Assembly (NCBI GenBank): GCA_009778375.1
Contig: WRJW01000217.1
Location: 1-21,566 of the forward strand
DNA from: Bacteroidota bacterium
Lineage (GTDB): Bacteria; Bacteroidota; Bacteroidia; Bacteroidales; UBA932
Length of the DNA: 21,566 bases
Direction: 5' to 3'
Positions within the stretch are counted from its first letter, which is position 1; each line of letters starts with the position of its first letter. A program made the position numbers and the translations under genes. The notes beneath the pieces were generated by a model. That model did no database searches, was not told where the DNA came from, and saw only the letters and a list, made by a program, of their open reading frames with translations. Shown here one piece after another: positions 1 through 7,702 of this stretch.

Positions 1-2506
1 AAGCCTCCGCAATCAGATTTTCTAAAAATTTGTAATGGGCCATGGTCGTCATATCGGAAGAGGAGGCTGCCTTGAATCTCTTTTGCAAAGCTGTAAGTTG
101 ATAGTAGATCACGCTGGGGGCGTCGGTATTATCCACGGCGGGACGGGCTGTGGCAGCAGGGGCAGGGGTAGCGCCGGGGCGAGCGGCAATGGTGTTGGAA
201 GAGTTATCCAATAAGGAGATAAGATGCTGCACATATACCTTTTGCAAAGACCGTATGTAGGCATCTACTGTTTGACGGGTATTCAACTCCTTTAAAATGT
301 ATTGATTGAGATCGTTAAATAGATTGTCAATGGTATAGGTACTTTTTCCAAGTTCCGTTTCGGCAGCCTGCAGGTTATTGAGAACCCGTTTGCTCACTAA
401 GGCGGTGATTACCCTGTTTTGGAGGGAAGTAATGGCCGTATATCCTTTCTCTCCGGTCAAAGCGTTAATATCTTCCGTCACTAACCAAACAGGAGGGGTA
501 AATATATGCCGATTCAAAAATTGCATAGCCTCCTGCTGGCGCTGTTTTTCTACGTAAGTATATACCGATCCCACTTCGCCCACGGTTTTGGGGTTTTCGT
601 AGATACCGCCTACCCATTTGGCCACATGACCCAAATAACGGCCAAACTGATTTTGAATCTCGTTTCGCATGGTCCGGAGGTAGCTAAAGTCTTCGTTGGG
701 CGCATGGGCCCATTCCGGCAAATGATTCATAATAACTTTCAGGTTTTTAATGCCCAATTCGCTCGCTTCCATTTGGTTTTCTCCCAAATCTTCGGATTGC
801 GACCGGGGATCGTTGGGGTTGCTCTCGTGGCCAAACCAGTAGAGGGGATTTTTGGTTTTTTCAATAATCCAATCGTTTAATTTTGTTTTTTCTGCGCGGG
901 GGTCTGTAATATCCAAAAAGCGGCGGTAGCCCCATTCAATAGCCCAATAATCGTAATGGCTGATGCGGGGAAAGAGAAGGTCGCGGGGGATATTGTCTTC
1001 GGGTTGAGCCACAAAGTTAAAACGGGAGTAGTCCATAATGGAAGTGGTGTGTCCATTTTCTTTAAGAAATTGCGGATCACGTAGTTGAGCCGTTGAATAT
1101 ATAGAAGTCGCCCCAAAGTTGTGGCGCAATCCAATGGTGTGTCCTACTTCGTGTGAAGAGACAAAGCGGATGAGTTGCCCCATCAATTCCTCATCAAAAA
1201 CTTTTTTGCGCGCTTCCGGATCCACGGCGGCGCACTGTACAAAGTACCAGTTATGTACCAAACTCATCACATTGTGATACCAGTTAATATGGCTTTCAAT
1301 AATCTCACCTGAACGGGGATCGTGCACATTGGGGCCGCTGGCATTGGGAACGTCGGAGGGTTTATACACAATGGCAGAAAAACGGGCGTCTTCCAGTGTC
1401 CAGGTTGAATCCTGATCAGGCGAAGGCGCCACCATACCCATAATTGCATTTTTGAATCCAGCCTTTTCAAATACAGGCTGCCAATCGTTTACCCCCTGAA
1501 TCAGGTAAGGCACCCATTCCTTGGGGGTGGCCGGATCAATGTAATAGATAATCGGTTTGGCAGGTTCTACCAATTCGCCCCTCCTGTATTTTTCTACATC
1601 TTCTGGTTTGGGTTCCAACCGCCAGCGGGTAATCATCCTGACGGTCTCTACCCCTTGAGGATTATGGTCAAAATTGACGTGGCTGGCGCTAAAATAGCCC
1701 ACGCGGGGGTCGGCGTAGCGGGGTTGCATGGGCGTTTTGGGGAGGAGTACCATAGAGCAGTTAATTTCGTAGCTGGCCGGATCGCTCGACTCGGTTACCG
1801 AATAGGTCTTTACGGTACGAAATTCGGTATTAATGGGATAAGTTCGCACGCTAACCATATAGGACTTGTCGGATTGCATATTGCCGAGTCGGAAAGAGGT
1901 TTTAAAACTCCGCGGCAAAAAGAGGGCTTCGTTGTCGGCGGTAATCAAGTCGGTAACGTCAATCAGGGAGACTTGTTGGTCGTCAGAAAGCGCCTTGATC
2001 TCCAAATTGGCCAAAATGGGCTGAAAATTGGAATTCATTAAAGAAGCGTACATACTTTGGGTGCTGTCTTTGGATTGTTCGCGGGTTAAGACTTTGCGTA
2101 ACAAAATTCTGTTGTTTAGTCCCTTGTCAAAACGCAGCATGGCAGAATTTACCTGATCGCCACCGTAGCCGATCATGGAGTTGCGCATGGCGGCGGCGGC
2201 TTGCGAAAGACGGGTAACCATAAGAATATCCCGTCCGATAAGGGTGTCGTGTATGGCAAGATAATAGCGCCCCTCTTGAAGATAAACGGGGGTGAGCCCC
2301 CGCATTACAGAAGTTTCCGGTTTAATAAAGGCAGAGAGCGCAGCGGGTTCTTTGGCGGCTGCTTTGGCAACGGTGTCGTTTTGAGCCGAAGCGGCAGGCG
2401 CCGAAGCAGGTCGCTGGGATCTGGCTTGAGCGTTCATATACAATGGCATACACAGGATAGATGCTACAAGCAGTAATCCGAGCAAATGTTGGAGAGAGTT
2501 TTTCAT
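1..2506 (-). CDS. Secreted zinc-dependent metalloprotease (DUF5117/DUF4953 type), 3'-truncated by window edge
   Basis: An open frame of 835 codons starts with ATG at 2506-2504 and runs off the left edge, so the C-terminus and stop are not seen. The N-terminus is a signal peptide (MKNSLQHLLGLLLVASILC, cleavage near MNAQ, residues 24-27) followed by an Ala/Ser-rich stretch. The metzincin zinc motif HEVGHTIGLRH is at residues 452-462, with catalytic Glu453 and zinc ligands His452, His456 and His462. A probable Met-turn, SIMDYSR, follows about 35 residues later. The arrangement matches the large Bacteroidota secreted proteases annotated with DUF5118, DUF5117 and DUF4953 domains; domain names are from memory, substrates are unknown, and the site of action is inferred to be the periplasm or cell surface. 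An Ala/Pro-rich segment near residues 775-795 looks like a linker. Transcription probably starts from a TATCTTTG box at 2535-2528, divergent from the next gene. Family confidence is high, biological role unknown. Confidence 0.93.
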   Translation of the reverse strand, partial: MKNSLQHLLGLLLVASILCMPLYMNAQARSQRPASAPAASAQNDTVAKAAAKEPAALSAFIKPETSVMRGLTPVYLQEGRYYLAIHDTLIGRDILMVTRLSQAAAAMRNSMIGYGGDQVNSAMLRFDKGLNNRILLRKVLTREQSKDSTQSMYASLMNSNFQPILANLEIKALSDDQQVSLIDVTDLITADNEALFLPRSFKTSFRLGNMQSDKSYMVSVRTYPINTEFRTVKTYSVTESSDPASYEINCSMVLLPKTPMQPRYADPRVGYFSASHVNFDHNPQGVETVRMITRWRLEPKPEDVEKYRRGELVEPAKPIIYYIDPATPKEWVPYLIQGVNDWQPVFEKAGFKNAIMGMVAPSPDQDSTWTLEDARFSAIVYKPSDVPNASGPNVHDPRSGEIIESHINWYHNVMSLVHNWYFVQCAAVDPEARKKVFDEELMGQLIRFVSSHEVGHTIGLRHNFGATSIYSTAQLRDPQFLKENGHTTSIMDYSRFNFVAQPEDNIPRDLLFPRISHYDYWAIEWGYRRFLDITDPRAEKTKLNDWIIEKTKNPLYWFGHESNPNDPRSQSEDLGENQMEASELGIKNLKVIMNHLPEWAHAPNEDFSYLRTMRNEIQNQFGRYLGHVAKWVGGIYENPKTVGEVGSVYTYVEKQRQQEAMQFLNRHIFTPPVWLVTEDINALTGEKGYTAITSLQNRVITALVSKRVLNNLQAAETELGKSTYTIDNLFNDLNQYILKELNTRQTVDAYIRSLQKVYVQHLISLLDNSSNTIAARPGATPAPAATARPAVDNTDAPSVIYYQLTALQKRFKAASSSDMTTMAHYKFLENLIAEA

Positions 2507-2527
2507 AAAATTTTCTTTTAGATGGAG

Positions 2528-2535
2528 CAAAGATA
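2528..2535 (-). promoter_or_regulatory. Predicted -7 promoter element for the zinc metalloprotease
   Basis: On the minus strand this reads TATCTTTG, an exact match to the Bacteroidota -7 consensus TAnnTTTG. It ends 21 bp before the protease ATG at 2506, which suggests a 5' leader of about 15 nt. I see no clear TTTG -33 box at the expected distance, which would fall over the start codon of the divergent hydrolase. Confidence 0.55.
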
Positions 2536-2536
2536 G

Positions 2537-2544
2537 TAAATTTG
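2537..2544 (+). promoter_or_regulatory. Predicted -7 promoter element for the serine hydrolase
   Basis: TAAATTTG matches TAnnTTTG. It ends 13 bp before the ATG at 2558, so the leader would be very short, under about 10 nt. It lies one base from the opposite-strand element at 2528-2535, so the two promoters overlap. No good -33 TTTG is visible; the expected place holds T-rich sequence. Confidence 0.5.
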
Positions 2545-2557
2545 CAAAAAATAAGCG

Positions 2558-4054
2558 ATGAAAAAACTCCTTTTTGCGCTAATCTCGGCGCTCGTTCCAT
2601 GCGTCCTTTGGGCGCAAAGTCACACAAAGCCCGATATTCCGGACGGGTTTGCATCTTTTGTTGCCCGCGTAGCAACAGCATGGAAACTGCCCGGCATGGT
2701 GGTGGTGGTAGTCAAAGATGGCCAAACCGTTTTTTTGCACGGATATGGAAAAACTTCTTTAGATGAGCAAGGCATTCCTGTGGATGAAAACACCCAATTT
2801 GTGATTGCCTCTACCAGTAAGGCATTTACATCGGCATTGCTGGCAACGGTAATAGACGAAGGCAAACTGCACTGGGGCGATACGGTGGTCAATCATTTGC
2901 CCGACTTTAAACTTTTTGACCCATGGGTAACCCAAAACTTTTTGGTACGCGACATCATGGTGCATAAAACGGGATTTAATGCGTATGCAGCCGATGACTT
3001 GCCCGCTTTTGGTTATGACCGCGATGAACTACTCAAACTGTACCGCCATATTAAACCCACCTACAGTTTTAGAACTACCTACGCCTATAACAATAGCCTT
3101 TTTACGATTAGCGCTCGGTTGATCGAAAAATATACCGGCAAGAGTTGGGACGATGCCCTGATTGAGCGCATTTTTACCCCCTTGGAGATGAAAAATTCCA
3201 CCACCGGAAATAAGGCCTTCTTTACCTCTCCAACCTTAGCGCGTGGATACCGTCTTTTTAAAGAGGCAGACACCCTCCGCGTAACCCTGCGTACCGACCT
3301 TGAGGGCGCTTTTACCTGGTTAAGTGCCATTGCGCCCGCAGGCTTTGTCATGTCTACCGGCGCCGATATGGCCAATTGGCTCAAGATGCTGCTGGGCAAG
3401 GGGATGTACCATGGAAAACAGATTATTTCGGAGCGAAATTTCAACTACCTGATCACTCCCCAAACCATTACCGGTTCGGATTCTGTAACCTTAAACAATT
3501 ATGCCCAAGGCTGGACGATAGAGCAGGGGGCCCAGGGACGGCTGATTCGACATACCGGGCTCGCTTACGGCTACACCTCTTTGGTATGCGTAGTTCCCGA
3601 ATTAAATATGGGATTTGCCGTTTTAACCACCAACGGCACCACCAATAATCCACACTATGCTATTGGTCGTCAATTGATCGACATGTATCGAGGAAAAAAC
3701 GATAAGGATTGGCAAAAATATTATTGGGACGATTATATGAAACCTGCAACGCCCCGTACTCCGGCTCCAAAAACAGATTCTCTTCCTCCCCTTGATAAAG
3801 GAAGTTATGTGGGTTTTTTTGATGGAGGGGCTTTTGGATATGCCCGTGTGTACATGCGCAACGATACCCTAAGGTTCGCCTTAAAAAAAGTCGACAGCCC
3901 TCTGAGGCACAAGAGCGGAAATACCTTCACTTTTAATGTCGAAGGCGGCGGAAGGTTTGACCTGAACTTTTTTATGGACGAAAATAAAAAACGTGTTGTA
4001 TCTTTGTCGTTTGATATTGGAGACCCCATAGAACCGTTTATAAAAAAAGAATAA
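2558..4054 (+). CDS. Serine hydrolase, beta-lactamase/class C penicillin-binding-protein family (Pfam Beta-lactamase), with C-terminal DUF3471-like domain
   Basis: This 498-residue exported protein has a signal peptide ending at LWAQ (residue 20). The serine hydrolase motifs are all present: SxxK as STSK at residues 85-88 (nucleophile Ser85, general base Lys88), YxN as YNN at 177-179, and HxG as HTG at 332-334, the usual replacement for KTG in this esterase/DD-peptidase-like group. Residues from about 415 to the end, after a Pro-rich linker near 397-411, resemble the beta-rich DUF3471 domain often found behind this fold. The likely role is periplasmic hydrolysis of a peptide, ester or peptidoglycan-like substrate; true beta-lactamase activity is possible but not shown, since the same motifs occur in esterases and D-aminopeptidases. 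It is followed after one base by an M48 lipoprotein gene, probably co-transcribed. The start gives a proper signal peptide and lies 13 bp past the promoter box. Confidence 0.9.
   Translation: MKKLLFALISALVPCVLWAQSHTKPDIPDGFASFVARVATAWKLPGMVVVVVKDGQTVFLHGYGKTSLDEQGIPVDENTQFVIASTSKAFTSALLATVIDEGKLHWGDTVVNHLPDFKLFDPWVTQNFLVRDIMVHKTGFNAYAADDLPAFGYDRDELLKLYRHIKPTYSFRTTYAYNNSLFTISARLIEKYTGKSWDDALIERIFTPLEMKNSTTGNKAFFTSPTLARGYRLFKEADTLRVTLRTDLEGAFTWLSAIAPAGFVMSTGADMANWLKMLLGKGMYHGKQIISERNFNYLITPQTITGSDSVTLNNYAQGWTIEQGAQGRLIRHTGLAYGYTSLVCVVPELNMGFAVLTTNGTTNNPHYAIGRQLIDMYRGKNDKDWQKYYWDDYMKPATPRTPAPKTDSLPPLDKGSYVGFFDGGAFGYARVYMRNDTLRFALKKVDSPLRHKSGNTFTFNVEGGGRFDLNFFMDENKKRVVSLSFDIGDPIEPFIKKE
3999..4006 (+). 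promoter_or_regulatory. Possible internal promoter (-7 TATCTTTG) for the M48 peptidase gene
   Basis: An exact TATCTTTG lies inside the 3' end of the hydrolase gene, with 49 bp between it and the M48 start at 4056. That spacing is like the one at rpsO. No TTTG -33 box is evident, so it may be a chance match in coding sequence, but the octamer is found next to gene starts elsewhere in the window. Confidence 0.3.
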
Positions 4055-4055
4055 G

Positions 4056-4850
4056 ATGAAAAAGATCGTAACTATTTGCCTATTACCCTTATTATTACAT
4101 GGTTGCGGTAGCGTAGCCATTACGGGCCGCAAACAGGTGTTGCTTTTTGACTCCGGCCAGATTGCCTCTTTAAGTAACGAGGCTTATCAGGAAACTATGA
4201 ATACAGCCGTAGTATCCAAGAACACAACGTATACCGGTATGGTGCAGAACGTAGGCGCCCGTTTGGTTCAGGCTGTCACCAACTACATGAGTCAGAACGG
4301 CAGAGCGCAACAATTGTCCAATTATGCATGGGGGTTTACTTTATTGCAAAATCCGGAAGTAAATGCCTTTTGCCTCCCTAACGGAAAGGTTGTGGTTTAT
4401 GAAGGTATTATGAAATATGCCGCCACATCGGACCGACTGGCGGTAGTCATGGGTCACGAAATTGCCCACGCCATTGCCAACCACGGCAACGAGCGGATGA
4501 GCCAGGAGGCCATTGTCAATATGGTGGGCGCCATGGGTGATGCCGTACTTTCCAATAAGAGCGAACAAACCAAGGCCATTTTTGGATTGGCCTTTGGATT
4601 GGGCAGTACCTACGGGGTATTGATGCCTTATTCCCGCACCCATGAATACGAGGCCGACCGTTTGGGGTTGATCTTTATGGCTATGGCCGGATTCGACATC
4701 AATCAGGCTCCTTTGTTTTGGGAACAGATGTCGCAGGCGGGAGGTGCGCAACCCCCCGAATTTTTAAGCACCCACCCTTCGGACGCCAACCGTATTGCGA
4801 ATATCAGGGCCGTCTTGCCGGAGGCCGCTCGCTATGCGCCTCCAAAATGA
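4056..4850 (+). CDS. M48 family metallopeptidase, outer-membrane-type lipoprotein (Oma87/LoiP/BepA-like core)
   Basis: The 264-residue product begins with a lipoprotein signal, lipobox LHGC with Cys17 as the lipidated residue. The M48 zinc site is HEIAH at residues 134-138 (His134, Glu135, His138). The third ligand is probably Glu199 in HEYEADRLG. The family's C-terminal STHPSDANRI signature is at residues 238-248. This is the short form of periplasmic M48 lipoproteins, without the TPR domain of BepA, and resembles E. coli LoiP and YggG relatives in layout. Such enzymes act in envelope protein quality control; that role is inferred here. The start lies one base after the stop of the serine hydrolase, so translation is probably coupled. 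A candidate internal promoter lies 49 bp upstream. The rpsO promoter begins at the base right after its stop codon. Confidence 0.92.
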   Translation: MKKIVTICLLPLLLHGCGSVAITGRKQVLLFDSGQIASLSNEAYQETMNTAVVSKNTTYTGMVQNVGARLVQAVTNYMSQNGRAQQLSNYAWGFTLLQNPEVNAFCLPNGKVVVYEGIMKYAATSDRLAVVMGHEIAHAIANHGNERMSQEAIVNMVGAMGDAVLSNKSEQTKAIFGLAFGLGSTYGVLMPYSRTHEYEADRLGLIFMAMAGFDINQAPLFWEQMSQAGGAQPPEFLSTHPSDANRIANIRAVLPEAARYAPPK

Positions 4851-4882
4851 TTTGCACCATCCAAAAAATAAGCGTATCTTTG
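4851..4882 (+). promoter_or_regulatory. Predicted rpsO(-pnp) promoter, -33 TTTG / -7 TATCTTTG
   Basis: TTTG at 4851-4854 is followed after 20 bp by TATCTTTG at 4875-4882, the best match in this window to the Bacteroidota housekeeping promoter. The -33 box begins at the base after the M48 stop codon. Predicted start is about 4888, giving a leader of roughly 45 nt before the rpsO ATG. Confidence 0.7.
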
Positions 4883-4885
4883 CGC

Positions 4886-4901
4886 CCTCTTTTTTAAGAG
4901 G
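4886..4901 (+). other. Short perfect hairpin at the 5' end of the rpsO transcript
   Basis: CCTCTT, a TTTT loop and AAGAGG form a perfect 6 bp stem (4886-4891 with 4896-4901). It sits at or just past the predicted transcription start, so the first bases may not all be in the RNA. It could stabilise the 5' end or be an incomplete terminator for the upstream M48 gene; the sequence does not decide. Confidence 0.4.
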
Positions 4902-4934
4902 ATTTTAAATAATTATTAACTAATTCTTTGCACA

Positions 4935-5210
4935 ATGGCCGCTTATTTGACAGCCAACAAAAAGCAAGAAATTTTTGGACAGTACGGACAGTCTAATACC
5001 GACACCGGCTCTCCCGAGAGCCAGGTAGCTTTATTTTCTTACCGTATCGCACACCTCACCGGACATTTGAAGTCCAACAAAAAGGACTTTGGCACGCAAC
5101 GCGCCTTGCTCCGTCTGGTCGGGAAACGTCGCCGCCTTTTGGATTACCTCAAGGCCAATGATATTGAGCGATACCGTAACATCATAAAGGCCCTTAATTT
5201 GCGTAAGTAG
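4935..5210 (+). CDS. rpsO: 30S ribosomal protein S15
   Basis: This 91-residue protein is close to the usual 88-89 residue length of S15. It carries the family core DTGSPESQVA near residues 22-31, the central HLTGHLKSNKKDFGT region near 40-54, and the basic end LVGKRRRLLDYLKAND at about 61-76. S15 is a primary binder of the 16S rRNA central domain and helps nucleate 30S platform assembly. It sits directly upstream of pnp, the same order as in many bacteria including E. coli, where the genes are co-transcribed. A strong candidate promoter lies at 4851-4882. A stem-loop follows at 5242-5277 before pnp. I see no recognised S15 autoregulatory RNA element in the short leader. Confidence 0.98.
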   Translation: MAAYLTANKKQEIFGQYGQSNTDTGSPESQVALFSYRIAHLTGHLKSNKKDFGTQRALLRLVGKRRRLLDYLKANDIERYRNIIKALNLRK

Positions 5211-5241
5211 ATTTCTGTTTGAAAACTATTGCCATGTACGG

Positions 5242-5277
5242 AGAGGACTTTGCCTGTTCTTAACAGCCAAGTCCTCT
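5242..5277 (+). other. Two-tier stem-loop between rpsO and pnp (attenuator, partial terminator or processing site)
   Basis: A perfect 9 bp outer stem pairs 5242-5250 (AGAGGACTT) with 5269-5277 (AAGTCCTCT). Inside it a 5 bp stem pairs CTGTT (5254-5258) with AACAG (5262-5266) around a CTT loop. The sequence after it, TTCTTTG, is only moderately T-rich, so full termination is uncertain. In E. coli a leader hairpin before pnp is cut by RNase III and used by PNPase for autoregulation; a similar role here is inference. Confidence 0.6.
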
Positions 5278-5323
5278 TTCTTTGAAAATTCCTTTGAACG
5301 AATAGAATATAGAATAAAAAAGT

Positions 5324-7567
5324 ATGAACATTATCCAAAAGACCATCACCTTAGAAGATGGCAGAACCATTGAAATCGAAACCGGAAAATTGGCCAAGCA
5401 GGCCGACGGATCAGTGGTAGTAAAAATGGGCAACACCATGTTGTTGGCCGCCGTGACGTGCGCCAAAGAGGCCAAGGCAGAAGTTGATTTTATGCCCCTG
5501 TCGGTAGAATACAGAGAAAAATATGCAGCCGCAGGCCGTTATCCCGGCGGGTTTCTCAAAAGAGAAGGACGCCCTTCTGATTATGAAATATTGATATCGA
5601 GATTGATAGACCGCGCTTTGCGTCCCCTTTTTCCCGATGATTTCCACGCCGAAGTATTTGTTAACGTAATACTCATATCTGCCGACAAAGAGATCATGCC
5701 CGACTCTTTAGCCGGATTGGCTGCCTCGGCCGCCTTGGCCGTGAGCGACATTCCCTTTAACGGACCGGTTTCGGAAGTCCGAGTGGCCCGAATTGACGGG
5801 GAGTTTGTCATCAACCCCACTTTTGAAGCACTCAAAAACGCCGACTTGGACATTATGGTGGCTGCTACGTATGAAAACATTATGATGGTAGAGGGAGAGA
5901 TGAAAGAGGTGGGTGAGCGCGTCATGCTTGAAGCGATCAAATTTGCCCATACCGAAATTAAAAAGCATTGCCACATACAAAAAGAACTCTCCGAAGAGGT
6001 GGGCAAATCACAGCAACGTGCTTATTGTCACGAGGAAAACGACGAAGCCCTGCGCCAGTCTGTGCACGATTTCTGCTACGATAAATGTTTTGCCATTGCC
6101 CAATCGGGCGCCGATAAACAGGTGCGCGGCGATGCATTTGTCGCCTTAAAAGAAGAATTTATTCAAACCATTCCCCAAGAGGAGTTTGACGAAGCCAAAC
6201 AGATTATGGTCAACCGCTACTACCATGCCGTAGAAAAAGAAGCCATGCGCAACATGATCTTAAATCAGGGCATTCGGTTAGATGGACGCAATACCACCCA
6301 GATTCGTCCTATATGGTGCGAAGTAGATTACCTTCCCATGGCCCACGGATCCGCTATTTTTACCCGCGGCGAGACGCAATCCCTTACTACGGTTACTTTG
6401 GGTACAAAATTGGATATGAAAGAGATAGATGATGTACTCAATCAGGGAACCGAGCAGGTGGTGCTCCACTACAACTTTCCGCCCTATTCTACCGGAGAAG
6501 CCAGACCCTACCGTGGTACCGGCCGCCGCGAGGTTGGACACGGCAATTTGGCCCTGCGCGCCCTTAAAACGATGGTGCCCGTAGGAGAAGAAAACCCCTA
6601 CGCCGTGCGTATTGTTTCGGACATTTTAGAATCCAACGGTTCCTCTTCCATGGCCACCGTTTGCGCCGGAACGCTTGCCCTGATGGACGCCGGAATAAAA
6701 ATCAAAAAGCCTGTATCGGGTATTGCCATGGGCCTGATCACCGATCCCAAAACCAAAAAGTTTGCCATCTTATCGGACATTTTGGGCGACGAAGACCACT
6801 TGGGCGACATGGACTTTAAGGTAACGGGCACCCGCGACGGGATCACCGCCACCCAAATGGACATTAAGGTAGACGGCCTCCCCTACGAAGTCTTGGAACA
6901 AGCCTTGGAGCAAGCCCGTCAGGGACGCCTCCACATTATGGAAGAGATGATGAAGACGATCAGCGAACCCCGTCCCGAACTCAAACCTCATGTCCCCAGG
7001 ATTATACAAATCATCATCCCCAACTCCTTTATAGGCGCCGTAATCGGTACCGGAGGCAAGGTGATCCAGGAGATTCAAAAGACGACCAATACCGTCATTA
7101 CCATTACCGAAGAGGGCGAAGTAGGCATTGTAGACATCTTTGGCCAAAACAAAGAGGGGATGGAAGCTGCTCTGGAGCGTATAAAACTCATCACTACCGT
7201 TCCCGAAGAGGGCGAAGTATACAACGGCAAGGTGGTGTCGATCCTCGAATTTGGCGCCTTTGTAGAAATCTTGCCGGGCAAGGAAGGGTTGCTGCACATC
7301 TCCGAACTTGCATGGAAAAAGATTGACAGGGTAGAGGACGTACTGAAGGTAGGAGATATGGTAGAAGTCAAACTTTTAGAAATAGACGCCAAGAGCGGTA
7401 AACTCCGCCTCTCTCGCAAAGCCCTCCTTCCTAAACCTGAAGGGTATGTAGCTCCTGAGCGCAGACCCAGACCCGAAGGATTTGGTCACGATCGGCCCAA
7501 TCGGGGCGGAGATCGCGACCATCGTGGGGGAGACAGGGGAGGCGACCGCCGACCGCCAAGAAGATAA
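5324..7567 (+). CDS. pnp: Polyribonucleotide nucleotidyltransferase (PNPase)
   Basis: The product (747 aa) performs phosphorolytic 3'-to-5' RNA decay in the cytoplasm, releasing nucleoside diphosphates, as a ring-shaped trimer. All domains are present: first RNase PH domain (about 10-145), helical domain (about 150-300), catalytic second RNase PH domain (about 320-545), KH domain (about 558-615, GxxG loop around 575-578 in IGTGGKVI) and S1 domain (about 628-700). The active-site stretch LGDEDHLGDMDF at 487-498 contains Asp489 and Asp495, equivalent to the E. coli pair Asp486/Asp492. The last 35 or so residues form an Arg/Gly/Asp-rich tail with RGGD repeats, a likely extra RNA-binding or disordered segment. 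This makes it longer than the 711-residue E. coli enzyme. It follows rpsO after 113 bp containing a strong hairpin. Confidence 0.98.
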   Translation: MNIIQKTITLEDGRTIEIETGKLAKQADGSVVVKMGNTMLLAAVTCAKEAKAEVDFMPLSVEYREKYAAAGRYPGGFLKREGRPSDYEILISRLIDRALRPLFPDDFHAEVFVNVILISADKEIMPDSLAGLAASAALAVSDIPFNGPVSEVRVARIDGEFVINPTFEALKNADLDIMVAATYENIMMVEGEMKEVGERVMLEAIKFAHTEIKKHCHIQKELSEEVGKSQQRAYCHEENDEALRQSVHDFCYDKCFAIAQSGADKQVRGDAFVALKEEFIQTIPQEEFDEAKQIMVNRYYHAVEKEAMRNMILNQGIRLDGRNTTQIRPIWCEVDYLPMAHGSAIFTRGETQSLTTVTLGTKLDMKEIDDVLNQGTEQVVLHYNFPPYSTGEARPYRGTGRREVGHGNLALRALKTMVPVGEENPYAVRIVSDILESNGSSSMATVCAGTLALMDAGIKIKKPVSGIAMGLITDPKTKKFAILSDILGDEDHLGDMDFKVTGTRDGITATQMDIKVDGLPYEVLEQALEQARQGRLHIMEEMMKTISEPRPELKPHVPRIIQIIIPNSFIGAVIGTGGKVIQEIQKTTNTVITITEEGEVGIVDIFGQNKEGMEAALERIKLITTVPEEGEVYNGKVVSILEFGAFVEILPGKEGLLHISELAWKKIDRVEDVLKVGDMVEVKLLEIDAKSGKLRLSRKALLPKPEGYVAPERRPRPEGFGHDRPNRGGDRDHRGGDRGGDRRPPRR

Positions 7568-7600
7568 TGTCTTTGATCAAATCGAAACACAATCATCAAT

Positions 7601-7656
7601 TTTGTATAAAAAACGTAAAATAAATTTGGTTACTCCAATATGTTTTTCTATTTTCG
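7601..7656 (+). promoter_or_regulatory. Candidate susC promoter region (two overlapping possibilities)
   Basis: Two readings are possible. One has -33 TTTG at 7601-7604 and a perfect -7 TAAATTTG at 7621-7628, but only 16 bp apart. The other has -33 TTTG at 7625-7628 and, after the preferred 20 bp, TATTTTCG at 7649-7656, one mismatch from TAnnTTTG. The second would start RNA near 7663 and give a leader of about 40 nt. The rest of the 135 bp gap is AT-rich; I see no clear pnp terminator in it. Confidence 0.45.
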
Positions 7657-7702
7657 TTGCACAATTTGAATTAGCAAACCAATTAATTAACAAAATCTAT
7701 TT

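Noticed and set aside
506..880. Plus-strand open frame of 124 codons
   Set aside because: It lies fully opposite the zinc metalloprotease, whose frame is unbroken and carries the metzincin motif. The product has no recognisable features.
4883..4934. S15 autoregulatory RNA in the rpsO leader
   Set aside because: The leader is only about 45 nt with one simple hairpin, and I see no match to the known pseudoknot or three-way-junction types.
6770..7297. Minus-strand open frame of 175 codons inside pnp
   Set aside because: It is the antisense of the PNPase catalytic and KH region, where the sense frame is strongly conserved. No independent promoter or domain was seen.
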